DNA of 64,000 nucleotides, taken from Streptomyces sp. WZ-12. GTDB lineage: Bacteria > Actinomycetota > Actinomycetes > Streptomycetales > Streptomycetaceae. Positions 40,379-49,901 of this stretch are shown here, in pieces. Both the position numbers and the translations under genes were made by a program. Where the stretch lies: the NCBI RefSeq assembly GCF_028898845.1, contig NZ_CP118574.1:7179001-7243000 (forward strand), given 5' to 3'. The notes under the pieces were generated by a model. The model searched no databases and had not been told where the DNA came from. It was given only the letters and a program-made list of their open reading frames with translations. Numbering within the stretch: position 1 is the stretch's first letter; every line of letters begins with the position of its first letter.

Positions 40379-40930
40379 TCAGCCCGCCGCGCTGTCCTGC
40401 CCGCCCAGCAGCCGCTCGACGAGCTCCTCGACCCGGGCCCGCAGGCCCCCCTGGCTCTTGCCGCCGTCCAACCGCTCGCCGCCGATCACATACGTCGGGG
40501 TGCCGGTGACCCCGATCGCCTTGCCCTCTGCCTGGTCGGCGTCCACCACCAGCAGGTGCCGCCCGTCGATCAGTGCGGTGTCGATCTCCTCGGCGTCCAG
40601 CCCGAGTTCCCCGGCGACGTCCAGCAGCGCCTGCTCGCCGCGCTTGCCCACCTCCTCGGTCCGCGCCAGCACCGCCTCGATGTACGGCCAGCCCTGGCCC
40701 TGCTCGACGGCCTCCTCGGCTGCCTGGGCGGCCGCGTACGCGTGCTTGTGCTTGGCCAGCGGGAAGTGGCGCAGCCGGATCTCCAGGCGGTCGCCGAAGC
40801 GCTCGCGCAGCGCCCGTACGTCGGTCAGGGCGGTGGCGCAGTCCGGGCACTGCAGGTCGCACCACACGTCGAGGACGGGGCGGGCGGGGCTGGCGGGATG
40901 GTGGGGGCCGGAGACGGCGGCGTCGTTCAT
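40379..40930 (-). CDS. DsbA-family thioredoxin-fold protein
   Basis: A 183-residue protein with start ATG 40930 (MNDAAVSG). The redox motif CPDC follows VLDVWCDLQ near the N-terminus and the cis-Pro loop is in GTPTYVIGG. No signal peptide is visible, so it acts in the cytoplasm, as FrnE-type DsbA homologues do. It is convergent with the GNAT gene. Confidence 0.85.
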   Translation of the reverse strand: MNDAAVSGPHHPASPARPVLDVWCDLQCPDCATALTDVRALRERFGDRLEIRLRHFPLAKHKHAYAAAQAAEEAVEQGQGWPYIEAVLARTEEVGKRGEQALLDVAGELGLDAEEIDTALIDGRHLLVVDADQAEGKAIGVTGTPTYVIGGERLDGGKSQGGLRARVEELVERLLGGQDSAAG

Positions 40931-41103
40931 GGGGCCAGTGTTCCAGCCCGCGGCCCTGGCCAGGAACCCGGACCTGCGGAGGAGGGCGACCCCGAGATCT
41001 CCCTGAGGTCGTCGTCGGAACATGGCCGGCGAGGGGTCCGAGAGGGCAGGATGGAGGTGAGCGCGGAAGGACCGCTCGCCCTCTCGACCGGCAGGAGGAC
41101 CGG

Positions 41104-41559
41104 ATGCTGACCTCGACAGTCTGTGCCGCGGTATCGGCAGCGGGCCTGGGCATTGCCGCGCTGACCGCCTACCGCAGGCGCTTCCTGGCCGCGACCCGGA
41201 TCGCCGCCTTCGCCCTGATCCCGATCGGCCTGGTGATGACGGGCGTCATCGACTGGGTCACCAGCGTCGTCCTCAAGCCCACGGTCTGGGTCGGTTTCGG
41301 GGTGCTCGCGCTCTCCGCGGTGCTGTTCGCGATCGGCAGGCTGGCGGAGCGGCGGCGCGGGATAACGGGCCGCAAGGAGCGCCGGGCCGCGGCGGGTTCA
41401 GGGGCTCCGGCGGTGGCGCCGGCCGCCTCCGCGCCCTCCCTCGGCTCCGGCCAGAAGGCCCCCAAGGCCCAGAAGGCCGCCGCGGCCCCGGGCGCGGGCG
41501 TGGCCCCCAAGGATGACTTCTCGGACATCGAAGCGATCCTGAAAAAGCACGGGATTTGA
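41104..41559 (+). CDS. Two-helix membrane protein with C-terminal Ala/Pro linker
   Basis: A 151-residue protein starting at ATG 41104 after AGGAGG. Hydrophobic segments at about 1-22, 35-52 and 62-82 (IAAFALIPIGLVMTGVIDWV; GFGVLALSAVLFAIG) precede a charged low-complexity region. The C-terminal tail DDFSDIEAILKKHGI is a conserved-looking short helix. The function is unknown; it is a typical streptomycete conserved membrane protein. Confidence 0.75.
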   Translation: MLTSTVCAAVSAAGLGIAALTAYRRRFLAATRIAAFALIPIGLVMTGVIDWVTSVVLKPTVWVGFGVLALSAVLFAIGRLAERRRGITGRKERRAAAGSGAPAVAPAASAPSLGSGQKAPKAQKAAAAPGAGVAPKDDFSDIEAILKKHGI

Positions 41560-41627
41560 TGAACTCCCGCTGCTGACAGGGTTTTTGGGGATTCCGGGAC
41601 GATCATCTGCGCGATGATGCGCACGAG

Positions 41628-41783
41628 ATGAACGATGAGTGCGCCCTCGCCCAAGACGACGCCCCGTCCGCCGAACCGCGCGGTTGTCTTTTCGCGCTGT
41701 CCCAGCCGCCGTTGATGCTCTTCCTCGCCATCATCGGCCTACTGCTCCTCCTAGGCGCAGTACACGACCTCTACATCCTCTGA
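41628..41783 (+). CDS. Small C-terminal-anchored membrane protein
   Basis: A 51-residue protein, too short for most gene callers. A polar N-terminus (NDECALAQDDAPSAEPRG) is followed by one transmembrane helix PPLMLFLAIIGLLLLLGAV and a short end. The ribosome site is weak (CACGAG), so the start is uncertain. The function is unknown. Confidence 0.6.
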   Translation: MNDECALAQDDAPSAEPRGCLFALSQPPLMLFLAIIGLLLLLGAVHDLYIL

Positions 41784-41856
41784 ACGCCGAGGGGCGCGTT
41801 CGGAGCGGGTCGGACGGACCCCGTTGTCGATGGGCGGGCGGTCGTGCCGCGGTCGC

Positions 41857-42423
41857 TCAGCTCGCCGCCTCCCGCCGCCGGGCGCGGTACGCCGCGACGT
41901 GCAGCCGGTTCCCGCAGGTCCGGCTGTCGCAGTAGCGCCGCGAGCGGTTGCGGGAGAGGTCCACGAAGGCGTGCCGGCAGTCCGGGGCCTCGCAGTGCCG
42001 CAGCCGCTCGCGCTCCCCGGCGACGAGGATGAAGGCCAGCGCCATTCCGCCGTCCGCGGCCAGGTGGTCGGCGACGGAGGCGCCCGGCGCGAAGTAGTGC
42101 ACGTGCCAGTCGTAGCCGTCGTGGTCGGTCAGCCGCGGGGTGGTGCCCGCCGAGGCGACCAGCGTGTTCAGCCGCGCGGCCGCGGTGCGGTCGTCGTCGG
42201 CGGCGAAGACCCCGGCGAACCGCGCCCGCACGGCCCGCACGGCCGCCAGGTCGCCCGGCCCCAGCGCGCCCACGTCACTGATCGCGTTGCGCCGGACGAA
42301 GTCCTGCAGGGCCGCGGGGCCGGTCAGGCTGTCCGGGGCGCCGGGGGACTCGCCTTCGGGTGCGGTGTTCAGCAGATCGACGACCGCGTCCAGCGCGCAC
42401 CGGGTGTCATGGGTGATCAGCAC
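41857..42423 (-). CDS. CGNR zinc-finger protein, probable transcription regulator
   Basis: A 188-residue protein with an N-terminal ABATE-type region (LITHDTRCALDAVVDLLNT) and a C-terminal CGNR domain: CEAPDCRHAFVDLSRNRSRR, then YCDSRTCGNRLHVAAYRARR. The four Cys bind zinc and the basic segment contacts DNA. These are stress-linked regulators in actinobacteria; the target is unknown. Confidence 0.9.
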   Translation of the reverse strand: MLITHDTRCALDAVVDLLNTAPEGESPGAPDSLTGPAALQDFVRRNAISDVGALGPGDLAAVRAVRARFAGVFAADDDRTAAARLNTLVASAGTTPRLTDHDGYDWHVHYFAPGASVADHLAADGGMALAFILVAGERERLRHCEAPDCRHAFVDLSRNRSRRYCDSRTCGNRLHVAAYRARRREAAS

Positions 42424-42510
42424 GGTTCCGCTCCCTGGCCGGGTGGGGTCGGCCGGTGCCGCCCCGGTGTCGTTGGCGAATGGTCGCCGACTCTAGCGCC
42501 TGGAACGGGC

Positions 42511-42552
42511 TTCGGCGCCGTCCCCGCGGTGCTCCGCGGCGACGGCGCCGAA
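42511..42552 (-). terminator. Hairpin downstream of ssgB
   Basis: A 12-bp outer stem (TTCGGCGCCGTC with GACGGCGCCGAA) with further inner pairing. It lies between ssgB and the CGNR gene and probably ends the ssgB transcript. Confidence 0.65.
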
Positions 42553-42648
42553 AGTGTGCCGTGTGAACTTGTCGGTCCTGCGCCGTCTCCCCGAGTTGGA
42601 CGGTCGCAAGTGTGAGCGGGCGGATGCGATAGGTGTGCGTGCTGCGTC

Positions 42649-43062
42649 TCAGCTCTCCGCCAGGATGTGGGAGAGCTCGGTGTCGAGATCGAAATGCCGA
42701 TGCTCCGTACCGGGCGGTACGGCGGCGTCGGTCCGCTTCAGGAACGATTCCAGCGCCCGCGCGGGGGCCTCCAAGAGGGCTTCCCCCTCCGGGGAGCTCA
42801 GGGCGATGCAGACGACGCCCTGCCCGTGGCTCCGGGACGGCCAAACGCGGACGTCTCCGGTGCCCGTGGGCCGGTGCAGGCCCTCGGCGAGGAGGTCGCG
42901 GGCGAAGACCCACTCAACCGTTTCCTCGGCTCCGGTATGGAAGGTGGCATGCACGGCATACGGATCGGCCGTGTCATACCGCAGGCCCGCGGGTACAGGC
43001 AGTGAGGACTCGCTCGACACAACGAGGCGCAGGTGCAGCTCGCAGCTGACCGTGGTGTTCAT
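42649..43062 (-). CDS. ssgB: SsgB, sporulation-specific cell division protein
   Basis: A 137-residue SsgA-like protein with start ATG 43062. The sequence MNTTVSCELHLRLVVSSE, ADPYAVHATFHTGAEETVEW and WPSRSHGQGVVCIALSSPEG is that of the SsgB group, which is very highly conserved among streptomycetes. SsgB, with SsgA, recruits FtsZ to future septum sites in aerial hyphae. Its presence supports Streptomyces as host. In S. coelicolor it is controlled by a sporulation sigma factor; I cannot confirm that promoter here. Confidence 0.95.
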   Translation of the reverse strand: MNTTVSCELHLRLVVSSESSLPVPAGLRYDTADPYAVHATFHTGAEETVEWVFARDLLAEGLHRPTGTGDVRVWPSRSHGQGVVCIALSSPEGEALLEAPARALESFLKRTDAAVPPGTEHRHFDLDTELSHILAES

Positions 43063-43440
43063 AAGCGCCAGGGCCTTTCGCTCAGTGTGCGCTCGGGGAT
43101 TCGCACGTCGGCGAAATCGACATGCCACCTACGGTGCCGTTGTAAACCCCTCTGACGGTTTTGGGTGGCTTCTGGTACCTCTTACGGCGGATTGCGTGAT
43201 CGTCCTGGGTGGTGTTTCGGCCAGGTGACCTTGGTGGCGTGTTGACGATTTGGATACGCAGAGTAATGGGTGCCGGGTCGTCGCGTGGTGATCTTGGGTG
43301 GCTCGGCGTGCCGGGTGTGGTGGGGGTGTTTCCTCGTGCGGGGCGGGCGGCGGTCGGCCGGGGTGGTCGCTCGAAGATCATCGGGGTGGTCGGAGTGGTC
43401 GGAGGCGCCCCCGACGTGCGGTAATGTTGGCGGTGCGCCC
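43063..43440. promoter_or_regulatory. ssgB upstream region and tRNA-Val promoter region
   Basis: This 378-base gap carries the minus-strand ssgB promoter and the plus-strand promoter of the tRNA-Val gene at 43441. On the plus strand TAATGT at about 43422 is a plausible -10 for the tRNA. TTGACG at about 43243 with TAATGG sixteen bases on is another candidate. The ssgB promoter is not identified. No coding frame is convincing. Confidence 0.4.
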
Positions 43441-43512
43441 GGGCGATTAGCTCAGTGGGAGAGCGCTTCGTTCACACCGAAGAGGTCACTGGTTCGAACC
43501 CAGTATCGCCCA
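43441..43512 (+). tRNA. tRNA-Val (CAC), copy 1
   Basis: 72 bases with acceptor GGGCGAT/ATCGCCC. The anticodon loop TTCACAC within CTTCG/CGAAG gives CAC. CCA is not encoded. A strong terminator follows. Confidence 0.95.
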
Positions 43513-43519
43513 CCCCGGA

Positions 43520-43554
43520 CGACGGCCCGGAGACTCCAAGTCTCCGGGCCGTCG
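43520..43554 (+). terminator. Terminator after tRNA-Val copy 1
   Basis: A 16-bp perfect stem (43520-43535 with 43539-43554), a 3-base loop and a following CGTTTGTT. Confidence 0.88.
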
Positions 43555-43599
43555 CGTTTGTTGGGCGCTGTGCGAGCGCCGGGGGGGCACACTGGGATC

Positions 43600-44070
43600 A
43601 TGTCCGCCCCGCCCGGTCGTCCGCGTCGTCTGCACCGCTACCGCTTCCGCAATGTCTGGCTGTTGAGTGCGCCGCCCACCGTGGTCTATGCGGTGCTGGG
43701 GCGGGCCGAGAGCTATCCCGGGTGGTGGCCGCAGGTGCGGGCGGTGGCTCCGCTGGAGGGTGGCGGCGGTGCCGCGCGGTTCCGGTCCTTCCTGCCGTAC
43801 GAACTGGCCGTGGTGGTGCGGGAGACCGTGCGGGACCCGGGGGCGGGGGTGTTGGAGATAGCGATGGGCGGGGATCTGGCCGGCTGGGCGCGGTGGACGG
43901 TCGTGCCGGGGGAGAGCGGTACCCGGGCGGTCTTCGAGCAGGACGTGGAGGTCCGCAAGCCGGCGTTGCGGCGGTGGGCGTTGCTGGGGCGGCCGCTTTT
44001 CCGGGTCAATCACGCGCTGATGATGCGGGCCGGGCGGCGCGGGTTGGCGGCCTGGCTGGCCCGTGGGTGA
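43600..44070 (+). CDS. SRPBCC (polyketide cyclase/dehydrase-like) lipid-binding fold protein
   Basis: A 156-residue protein with start ATG 43600. The N-terminus FRNVWLLSAPPTVVYAVLGR, then WWPQVRAVAPLEGG, and FEQDVEVRKPALRRW are typical of the START/SRPBCC helix-grip fold. The cavity ligand is unknown. The gene lies between two identical tRNA-Val genes. Confidence 0.75.
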   Translation: MSAPPGRPRRLHRYRFRNVWLLSAPPTVVYAVLGRAESYPGWWPQVRAVAPLEGGGGAARFRSFLPYELAVVVRETVRDPGAGVLEIAMGGDLAGWARWTVVPGESGTRAVFEQDVEVRKPALRRWALLGRPLFRVNHALMMRAGRRGLAAWLARG

Positions 44071-44087
44071 GGGGGCGGAACAGGAAT

Positions 44088-44117
44088 TTGATGGAAGGGT
44101 GCGACGGCCTGTATTGT
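44088..44117 (+). promoter_or_regulatory. Promoter of tRNA-Val copy 2
   Basis: TTGATG (44088-44093), an 18-base spacer and TATTGT (44112-44117), ending 35 bases before the tRNA. This is a reasonable principal-sigma promoter. Confidence 0.6.
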
Positions 44118-44152
44118 TCAGGTCGTTCGCAGGGGAAACCCCGCGGAAACCC

Positions 44153-44224
44153 GGGCGATTAGCTCAGTGGGAGAGCGCTTCGTTCACACCGAAGAGGTCA
44201 CTGGTTCGAACCCAGTATCGCCCA
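44153..44224 (+). tRNA. tRNA-Val (CAC), copy 2
   Basis: Identical over its 72 bases to the copy at 43441, with anticodon CAC. Flanking sequences differ, so it is a duplicated gene with its own promoter and terminator. Confidence 0.95.
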
Positions 44225-44237
44225 CCGGGATCAGGGA

Positions 44238-44266
44238 GCCGGGCCGCCAACAGGCGGCCCGGCTTT
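44238..44266 (+). terminator. Terminator after tRNA-Val copy 2
   Basis: An 11-bp stem (44238-44248 with 44253-44263), an AACA loop and a following TTT. Confidence 0.85.
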
Positions 44267-44343
44267 CTGCGTTGAGGTGGTGCGTTCGCGGGCGGCGCGG
44301 TGGCCGTTTCCGCCGTGGCGTCGTGGTCTTGGGTGAGGTGGAG

Positions 44344-45072
44344 TCAGGCGGCGGCGGGGAGTTCGGGGCGGAGCGGCCAGTGCGGGTCGACGGCCTCGGG
44401 GGAGCCGGTGCGGGCGAACCACGCCTGGAGGCCGCGGGCCTGGGCCGCGTACCAAACCGCCTGCCGGGTGTGCAGTTCGGCCGGTTCCAGCTCCGCCAGC
44501 CGGTCGGCGAAGCGCCGGCCCACCTCCCGGACCACCCGGAGCGCGGCCATGGCGTCCGCGGCCGCCTCGTGGGCGTCGGTCAGCTCGACCTCGTAGTGCG
44601 CGCACAGGTCGGTGAGGGTGCGGCGGCCCTTGCGGTAGCGGTCCAGGTGCTTGTCCAGGACGCGGGGGTCGAGGACGTGGAGTGGTTGCGCCGCCAGGTA
44701 GGTGGCCAGGGAGCTGGCGCGGTGGCGCTTCAACTCTCGTTCCATGAGCGTGAGATCGAACGGGGCGTTCATCACCACCAAGGGGCGGCCGGCCACCGCC
44801 TGGGCGGCCAGTGCGCGGGCCACCTCCTCCAACACCGGCGCCGGCCAACGGCCGTGCAGCGCGAGGTGGTCGGCCGTCAGGCCGTGCACGGCCTGCGCGG
44901 CCTCCGGTATCTCCACCCCGGGGTTGATCAGCCAGCGGGTGACGCGCGGCGCGGCGCGCGGGGTCTCCTGGACCACCAGGGCGGCGGAGACGATGCGATC
45001 GCGCTCGACGTCGATGCCCGTCGTCTCGGTGTCAAAGGCGGCCAGTGGACCGTCATACCAGCGCGGCATCAT
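44344..45072 (-). CDS. DEDDh 3'-5' exonuclease (DnaQ/epsilon-like)
   Basis: A 242-residue exonuclease; the first of two ATGs at 45072 is preceded by GAGGAG. Motifs: AAFDTETTGIDVERDRIV (Exo I DxE), VVMNAPFDLTLMERE (Exo II region) and TDAHEAAADAMAALRVV (Exo III HxxxxD). It is probably a proofreading or repair exonuclease rather than the main epsilon subunit. The C-terminus after about residue 190 is extended. Confidence 0.9.
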   Translation of the reverse strand: MMPRWYDGPLAAFDTETTGIDVERDRIVSAALVVQETPRAAPRVTRWLINPGVEIPEAAQAVHGLTADHLALHGRWPAPVLEEVARALAAQAVAGRPLVVMNAPFDLTLMERELKRHRASSLATYLAAQPLHVLDPRVLDKHLDRYRKGRRTLTDLCAHYEVELTDAHEAAADAMAALRVVREVGRRFADRLAELEPAELHTRQAVWYAAQARGLQAWFARTGSPEAVDPHWPLRPELPAAA

Positions 45073-45291
45073 CCAACTCCTCGCGGTCGTACGGGGGATG
45101 ACGGTGCACGTCACCCGTGCTGGTGATACCCGACTGGCAGTCGGCTCGAACCGCCCTTGTTTGCGGCCCTCTTGACGCGGAGACAACCAAGGTGACGGGT
45201 GGCGCGCACCGCGCGGTCCGGCAGTGCAGTACGCCGGCCCCGGCCCCGCCGCCCGCCCGCAACGATCGGCACAGCCCGGAAGGCACCCGCG

Positions 45292-45879
45292 ATGACCCTC
45301 GCGCAGCCCGAACCGGGCGGGCTGTTCCCTACCAGCGACAGGTACCCCCCGCCCCCCACCGCGCCGCAGCGCGGCGGACTCGCCACGACGGCCTGCATGG
45401 AGACGCTCCAAGTGGGCTATCTGCACGCGGTCGCCGCCGCCTCCGGATGCTCGCTGGCGCAGCCCTTCCCGGACAACGGCATCGACTGGCACGTCAGCCA
45501 CGCCGCGCCCGGCCACACCGTCGACGACGAGGTGACCGTCAAGGTGCAGCTCAAGTGCACCTACCAGATCGCCCCCCGACCACCGGGGCCCACCTTTGCC
45601 TTCACGCTCGACAACGACCACCTGGTGAAGCTGGCCCGCACCCCGGTGGCGGTGCACAAGATCCTCGTCGTGATGCTGGTCCCGCGGGACCCGGACGACT
45701 GGCTGCGGGCCGGGCACGACCACCTCGAACTGCGGCACTGCTGCTACTGGATCAACCTCGCCGGCCATCCGGTGACCGGCCGGCGCAGGACCACCGTGCG
45801 GGTCCCGACCACGCGGATCTTCGACGACCGTGCGCTGCGCGAGATCATGACGCGGGTCGGGGCGGGAGGGAGACCCTGA
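45292..45879 (+). CDS. DUF4365-type conserved hypothetical protein
   Basis: A 195-residue protein starting at ATG 45292. The segment CMETLQVGYLHAVAAASGCS, then DNGIDWHVSH and VKVQLKCTYQI fits the DUF4365 fold, which has PD-(D/E)XK-like features (D...QxK). Nuclease function is only inferred. It is coupled to the following gene by a one-base overlap. Confidence 0.75.
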   Translation: MTLAQPEPGGLFPTSDRYPPPPTAPQRGGLATTACMETLQVGYLHAVAAASGCSLAQPFPDNGIDWHVSHAAPGHTVDDEVTVKVQLKCTYQIAPRPPGPTFAFTLDNDHLVKLARTPVAVHKILVVMLVPRDPDDWLRAGHDHLELRHCCYWINLAGHPVTGRRRTTVRVPTTRIFDDRALREIMTRVGAGGRP

Positions 45880-47108
45880 TGGACCGGCTGACCGATGACT
45901 ACGGCGCGCGGCCGCCGGACCCCGCGCGGCTCGACCCGGCAGTGCTGGGCGCCCTGTTGGCCCGGCACGGTTGGCGGCGCCGGGGCGGCGCGGCCGGCCC
46001 GTATTCCCGCTGGACCCCGCCGGGTGGGGCGGGCGGCACCAGCCTCCTGGTGCCGCACGACCGCCGTTTCCCGGACAGCGCCGAGCTGCTCGCCGAGGCG
46101 CTGGCCGCGCTGGCGCGCAGCGGCACCCCCTCGGCCCGCGAGGTGCTGGTCGGGCTCGCGGTGCCCAGCGACGAGGTCCGCTGGGAGCGCGAGGTCCCCG
46201 ACGGCGGCACCGGTGGGGCGCGCGGGGCGGCGCAGGAGCAACTGCGCGGCGCGGCCCGGGCGATGCTGACCGCCGGCGCGCTGGCCAGTTATTCCCGGGC
46301 CGGCTTCTACGGCGCCCGCCACCAACGCCGCGCCGAGGGCTTCCTCGGGCAGGTGCTGATCGGCCCGGCGCCCGCCGGGCGGCACCTGGCCGCCTTCGTC
46401 CCCGTACCGGCCGGGCGGGGCGCGGTCGCCGCGCTCCAACGGGCGCTGCACGCGGCCCGGGACGCCACCGACTACCAGCGGGCCACCGGCGGCATGGAGG
46501 CGTTCGACGCCGCCGTCGGGCTGGGCGTCTGCCACGAGTTGGCGCAGTCGTTGATCGCGCTGGTGCGGGGCGCGGAGGGGGTGCGGATCGCCCTCGCGTG
46601 GTCGCCGGCGGCGGGCACTCCGCCCGGGTTCGCGGCCCGCCCCGAGCCCGTCGAGTTCTCGCCCGGCGACCTGCCCGCCCTCCAACAGGCCGCGCAGCGC
46701 TACGTCCGGGCCGAGCCGTCGGTGCCGGTGCGGGTCACCGGCACCGTCGTACGGCTGCGCCGGGAACAGCCGGACGGCCCGGGGGCGGTGCGGCTGCGGG
46801 TGATCTCCGGCGCGGACGTGCGGCAGGTGCGGGCGGCCCTGGGGGAGGAGGACTACCGGATCGCCGGGCACGCGCATCTGGCCGGGCTGCCGGTCCGGGT
46901 CTGCGGCCGGCTGGAGAGCCGGGGCGGTTTCCGACGGATCACCGGAGCCCGGGACGTCACGCCGGTCCCGGTCGACCCGGCCGACCGGGACCGGCTGCTG
47001 AAGGCGCTCCTGGACGACCCCACCGACCCGGTGGGCACCGCGGGTTCCGGGGGCGCGGTCTTCGACGACCCGGACGCGGCGTGCGAGGGGTCGCCGGCGG
47101 ACGCCTGA
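45879..47108 (+). CDS. Conserved streptomycete hypothetical protein
   Basis: A 409-residue protein whose ATG at 45879 overlaps the preceding TGA by one base. Alternating beta-rich stretches include LLVPHDRRFPDSAELLAEAL and RVTGTVVRLRREQPDGPGAV near the C-terminus; the latter resembles an OB-like strand pattern. No catalytic motif is recognised. The upstream coupling suggests it works with the DUF4365 protein. Confidence 0.7.
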   Translation: MDRLTDDYGARPPDPARLDPAVLGALLARHGWRRRGGAAGPYSRWTPPGGAGGTSLLVPHDRRFPDSAELLAEALAALARSGTPSAREVLVGLAVPSDEVRWEREVPDGGTGGARGAAQEQLRGAARAMLTAGALASYSRAGFYGARHQRRAEGFLGQVLIGPAPAGRHLAAFVPVPAGRGAVAALQRALHAARDATDYQRATGGMEAFDAAVGLGVCHELAQSLIALVRGAEGVRIALAWSPAAGTPPGFAARPEPVEFSPGDLPALQQAAQRYVRAEPSVPVRVTGTVVRLRREQPDGPGAVRLRVISGADVRQVRAALGEEDYRIAGHAHLAGLPVRVCGRLESRGGFRRITGARDVTPVPVDPADRDRLLKALLDDPTDPVGTAGSGGAVFDDPDAACEGSPADA

Positions 47109-47205
47109 GCGGGCCGCGATAACCGTTTCGCGGTGCGGTCCGGTGGCTCGGTACGATTCGGGGGCGCAGCAAACGCTGACGTGAGTAAAGAGTCAGGAGA
47201 GACCG

Positions 47206-49185
47206 GTGTCAGACGTCCGTGTGACCGTCCAACGCGATTCCGAGCGGGAAGAACGCGTGGTGACCACGGGCACTACGGCCGCCGACCTCTTCCAGGGTGA
47301 GCGCAGCATCGTGGCCGCGCGGGTGGCCGGCGAGCTGAAGGACCTCACCTACGCACTGGCCGACGGCGACGAGGTCGAGCCGGTCGAGATCACCTCCGAG
47401 GACGGCCTGAACATCCTGCGACACTCCGCCGCGCACGTGATGGCGCAGGCGGTGCAGGAGCTCTTCCCCGAGGCCAAGCTGGGCATCGGCCCGCCGATCA
47501 AGGACGGCTTCTACTACGACTTCGACGTCGAGAAGCCCTTCCACCCGGACGATCTCAAGCGCATCGAGAAGAAGATGCAGGAGATCCAGAAGCGCGGCCA
47601 GAAGTTCGCCCGCCGCGCGGTGTCCGATGAGGCGGCCCGCGAGGAGCTGGCGGACGAGCCGTACAAGCTGGAGCTGATCGGCCTCAAGGGCTCCGCCGCG
47701 GACGCCGCCGAGGGCGCCTCCGCCGAGGTCGGTGCCGGCGAACTGACCATCTACGACAACCTCGACGCCAAGACCGGCGAGCTGTGCTGGAAGGACCTGT
47801 GCCGCGGGCCGCACCTGCCCAGCACCCGGCACATCCCGGTCTTCAAGCTGATGCGGTCGGCCGCCGCCTACTGGCGCGGCAGCGAGAAGAACCCGCAGCT
47901 CCAGCGCATCTACGGCACCGCCTGGCCGACCAAGGACGAGCTGAAGGCGTACCTGGACTTCCTCGCCGAGGCCGAGAAGCGCGACCACCGCAAGCTGGGC
48001 GCCGAACTGGACCTCTTCTCCGTCCCGGAGCAGATCGGCTCCGGCCTCGCCGTCTTCCACCCCAAGGGCGGCATCGTCCGCCGGGTGATGGAGGACTACT
48101 CGCGGCGCCGCCACGAGGAAGAGGGCTACGAGTTCGTCTACACCCCGCACGCGACGAAGGGGAAGCTCTTCGAGACCTCGGGCCACCTGGACTGGTACGC
48201 CGACGGCATGTACCCGCCCATGCAGCTCGACGAGGGCGTGGACTACTACCTCAAGCCCATGAACTGCCCGATGCACAACCTGATCTTCGATGCGCGCGGC
48301 CGCTCGTACCGTGAACTGCCGCTGCGCCTCTTCGAGTTCGGGACGGTGTACCGCTACGAGAAGTCCGGCGTGGTGCACGGCCTGACCCGGGCCCGCGGCT
48401 TCACGCAGGACGACGCGCACATCTACTGCACCCGCGAGCAGATGGCCGACGAGCTCGACCGGACGCTCACCTTCGTGCTCAACCTGCTGCGCGACTACGG
48501 GCTGGACGACTTCTACCTGGAGCTGTCCACCAAGGACCCGGAGAAGTTCGTCGGCTCGGACGAGGTCTGGGAGGAGGCCACCGAGACCCTCCGTCAGGTC
48601 GCGGACAAGCAGGGCCTCCCGCTGGTCCCGGACCCGGGCGGCGCCGCCTTCTACGGCCCGAAGATCTCCGTCCAGACCAAGGACGCGATCGGCCGCACCT
48701 GGCAGATGTCGACGATCCAGCTCGACTTCAACCTGCCGGAGCGCTTCGACCTCGAATACACCGCGGCGGACGGCAGCAAGCAGCGGCCGGTCATGATCCA
48801 CCGCGCGCTGTTCGGTTCGATCGAGCGGTTCTTCGCGGTGCTGCTGGAGCACTACGCGGGCGCCTTCCCGGCGTGGCTGGCCCCGGTGCAGGCCACCTGC
48901 ATCCCGATCGGCGACGCGCACGTCCCGTACCTGGCGGACTTCGTCAAGGAGGCGAAGGCCAAGGGGCTGCGGCTGGAGGTGGACGCCTCCTCGGACCGGA
49001 TGCAGAAGAAGATCCGGAACGCGCAGAAGGCCAAGGTGCCGTTCATGATCCTGGCCGGTGACGACGACCTGGCCGCCGGTGCGGTGTCGTTCCGCTACCG
49101 CGACGGTTCGCAGGAGAACGGCATCCCCAGGGAGGAGGCGCTGGCCAAGCTCCTGGACGTGGTGGAGCGCCGCGCGCAGATCTGA
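47206..49185 (+). CDS. thrS: Threonyl-tRNA synthetase
   Basis: A 659-residue class II aminoacyl-tRNA synthetase starting at GTG 47206 after AGGAGAG. Domains in order: TGS (1-65), the editing domain with [12 protein letters not shown], the class II core with [17 protein letters not shown] (motif 2), DDAHIYC, and [19 protein letters not shown] (motif 3), then the anticodon-binding domain. It charges tRNA-Thr. It heads the conserved actinobacterial run with the HIT protein and PIM genes. No T-box leader is seen in the 97-base gap upstream. Confidence 0.97.
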   Translation: MSDVRVTVQRDSEREERVVTTGTTAADLFQGERSIVAARVAGELKDLTYALADGDEVEPVEITSEDGLNILRHSAAHVMAQAVQELFPEAKLGIGPPIKDGFYYDFDVEKPFHPDDLKRIEKKMQEIQKRGQKFARRAVSDEAAREELADEPYKLELIGLKGSAADAAEGASAEVGAGELTIYDNLDAKTGELCWKDLCRGPHLPSTRHIPVFKLMRSAAAYWRGSEKNPQLQRIYGTAWPTKDELKAYLDFLAEAEKRDHRKLGAELDLFSVPEQIGSGLAVFHPKGGIVRRVMEDYSRRRHEEEGYEFVYTPHATKGKLFETSGHLDWYADGMYPPMQLDEGVDYYLKPMNCPMHNLIFDARGRSYRELPLRLFEFGTVYRYEKSGVVHGLTRARGFTQDDAHIYCTREQMADELDRTLTFVLNLLRDYGLDDFYLELSTKDPEKFVGSDEVWEEATETLRQVADKQGLPLVPDPGGAAFYGPKISVQTKDAIGRTWQMSTIQLDFNLPERFDLEYTAADGSKQRPVMIHRALFGSIERFFAVLLEHYAGAFPAWLAPVQATCIPIGDAHVPYLADFVKEAKAKGLRLEVDASSDRMQKKIRNAQKAKVPFMILAGDDDLAAGAVSFRYRDGSQENGIPREEALAKLLDVVERRAQI

Positions 49186-49200
49186 CGCGCACGACGTGAC

Positions 49201-49229
49201 GAGGGGCGGTTCCACGGGGACCGCCCCTC
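49201..49229 (+). terminator. Hairpin after thrS
   Basis: A 10-bp stem (49201-49210 with 49220-49229) and a 9-base loop, with little T tract. It may give partial termination before the HIT gene. Confidence 0.6.
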
Positions 49230-49269
49230 GCCGCATCTCCGGCCGGCCCGGGAGAATATGCTTCGCAAC

Positions 49270-49815
49270 ATGACGAGTGAGCCGGAACAGCAGATCGGAG
49301 TCGGGACGCAGGACGCGTTCCAGCGCCTGTGGACTCCCCATCGGATGGCGTACATCCAGGGGGAGAACAAGCCGAGCGGCCCGGGGGCCGGGGACGGCTG
49401 TCCGTTCTGCAGCATTCCCGCGAAGTCGGACGAGGACGGTCTGGTGATCGCCCGCGGGGAGCGGGTCTACGCGGTGCTGAACCTCTACCCGTACAACGGC
49501 GGGCACCTCATGGTCGTCCCGTTCCGGCACGTCGCCGACTACACCGACCTCGACGAGGCGGAGACGGCGGAGCTGGCGGACTTCACCAAGCGCGCGATGA
49601 CGGCGCTGCGCACCGCGTCCGGGGCGCACGGCTTCAACATCGGGATGAACCAGGGCTCGGTCGCGGGCGCCGGTATCGCCGCCCACCTCCACCAGCACGT
49701 CGTTCCCCGCTGGGGCGGCGACACCAACTTCATGCCGGTGGTCGGGCACACCAAGGTGTTGCCGCAACTCCTCGCCGACACCCGGGCGATGCTCGCCGCT
49801 GCCTGGCCGGCGTAG
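49270..49815 (+). CDS. HIT-family nucleotide hydrolase/phosphorylase
   Basis: A protein of 181 residues from ATG 49270 (a start at 49258 is possible). CPFCSIPAKSDEDG, RGERVYAVLNLYPYNGGHLM and AHLHQHVVPRW (the HIT triad) are present. The mycobacterial homologue in the same place after thrS is an Ap4A phosphorylase, so that role is likely. It probably clears dinucleoside polyphosphates. Confidence 0.88.
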   Translation: MTSEPEQQIGVGTQDAFQRLWTPHRMAYIQGENKPSGPGAGDGCPFCSIPAKSDEDGLVIARGERVYAVLNLYPYNGGHLMVVPFRHVADYTDLDEAETAELADFTKRAMTALRTASGAHGFNIGMNQGSVAGAGIAAHLHQHVVPRWGGDTNFMPVVGHTKVLPQLLADTRAMLAAAWPA

Positions 49816-49901
49816 GCGTTGCACCCCGGTGAACGGGGCGACACGCACCCTGATAAACCGTACAAATCGCCTCGATTGGGAATTCTTCCGCCTCTAATGG
49901 G

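Noticed and set aside
45117..45878. Extended N-terminus of the gene at 45879, from 45117
   Set aside because: It would overlap the DUF4365 gene in a different frame for its full length; the ATG at 45879 fits the coupling better.
47109..47205. T-box leader upstream of thrS
   Set aside because: The gap is 97 bases with no T-box sequence or specifier structure visible, and T-boxes for thrS are not expected in this group.
47209..49848. Long minus-strand open frame (879 codons) opposite thrS and HIT
   Set aside because: It is a GC-driven shadow of the plus-strand thrS and HIT genes with no motif or ribosome site.
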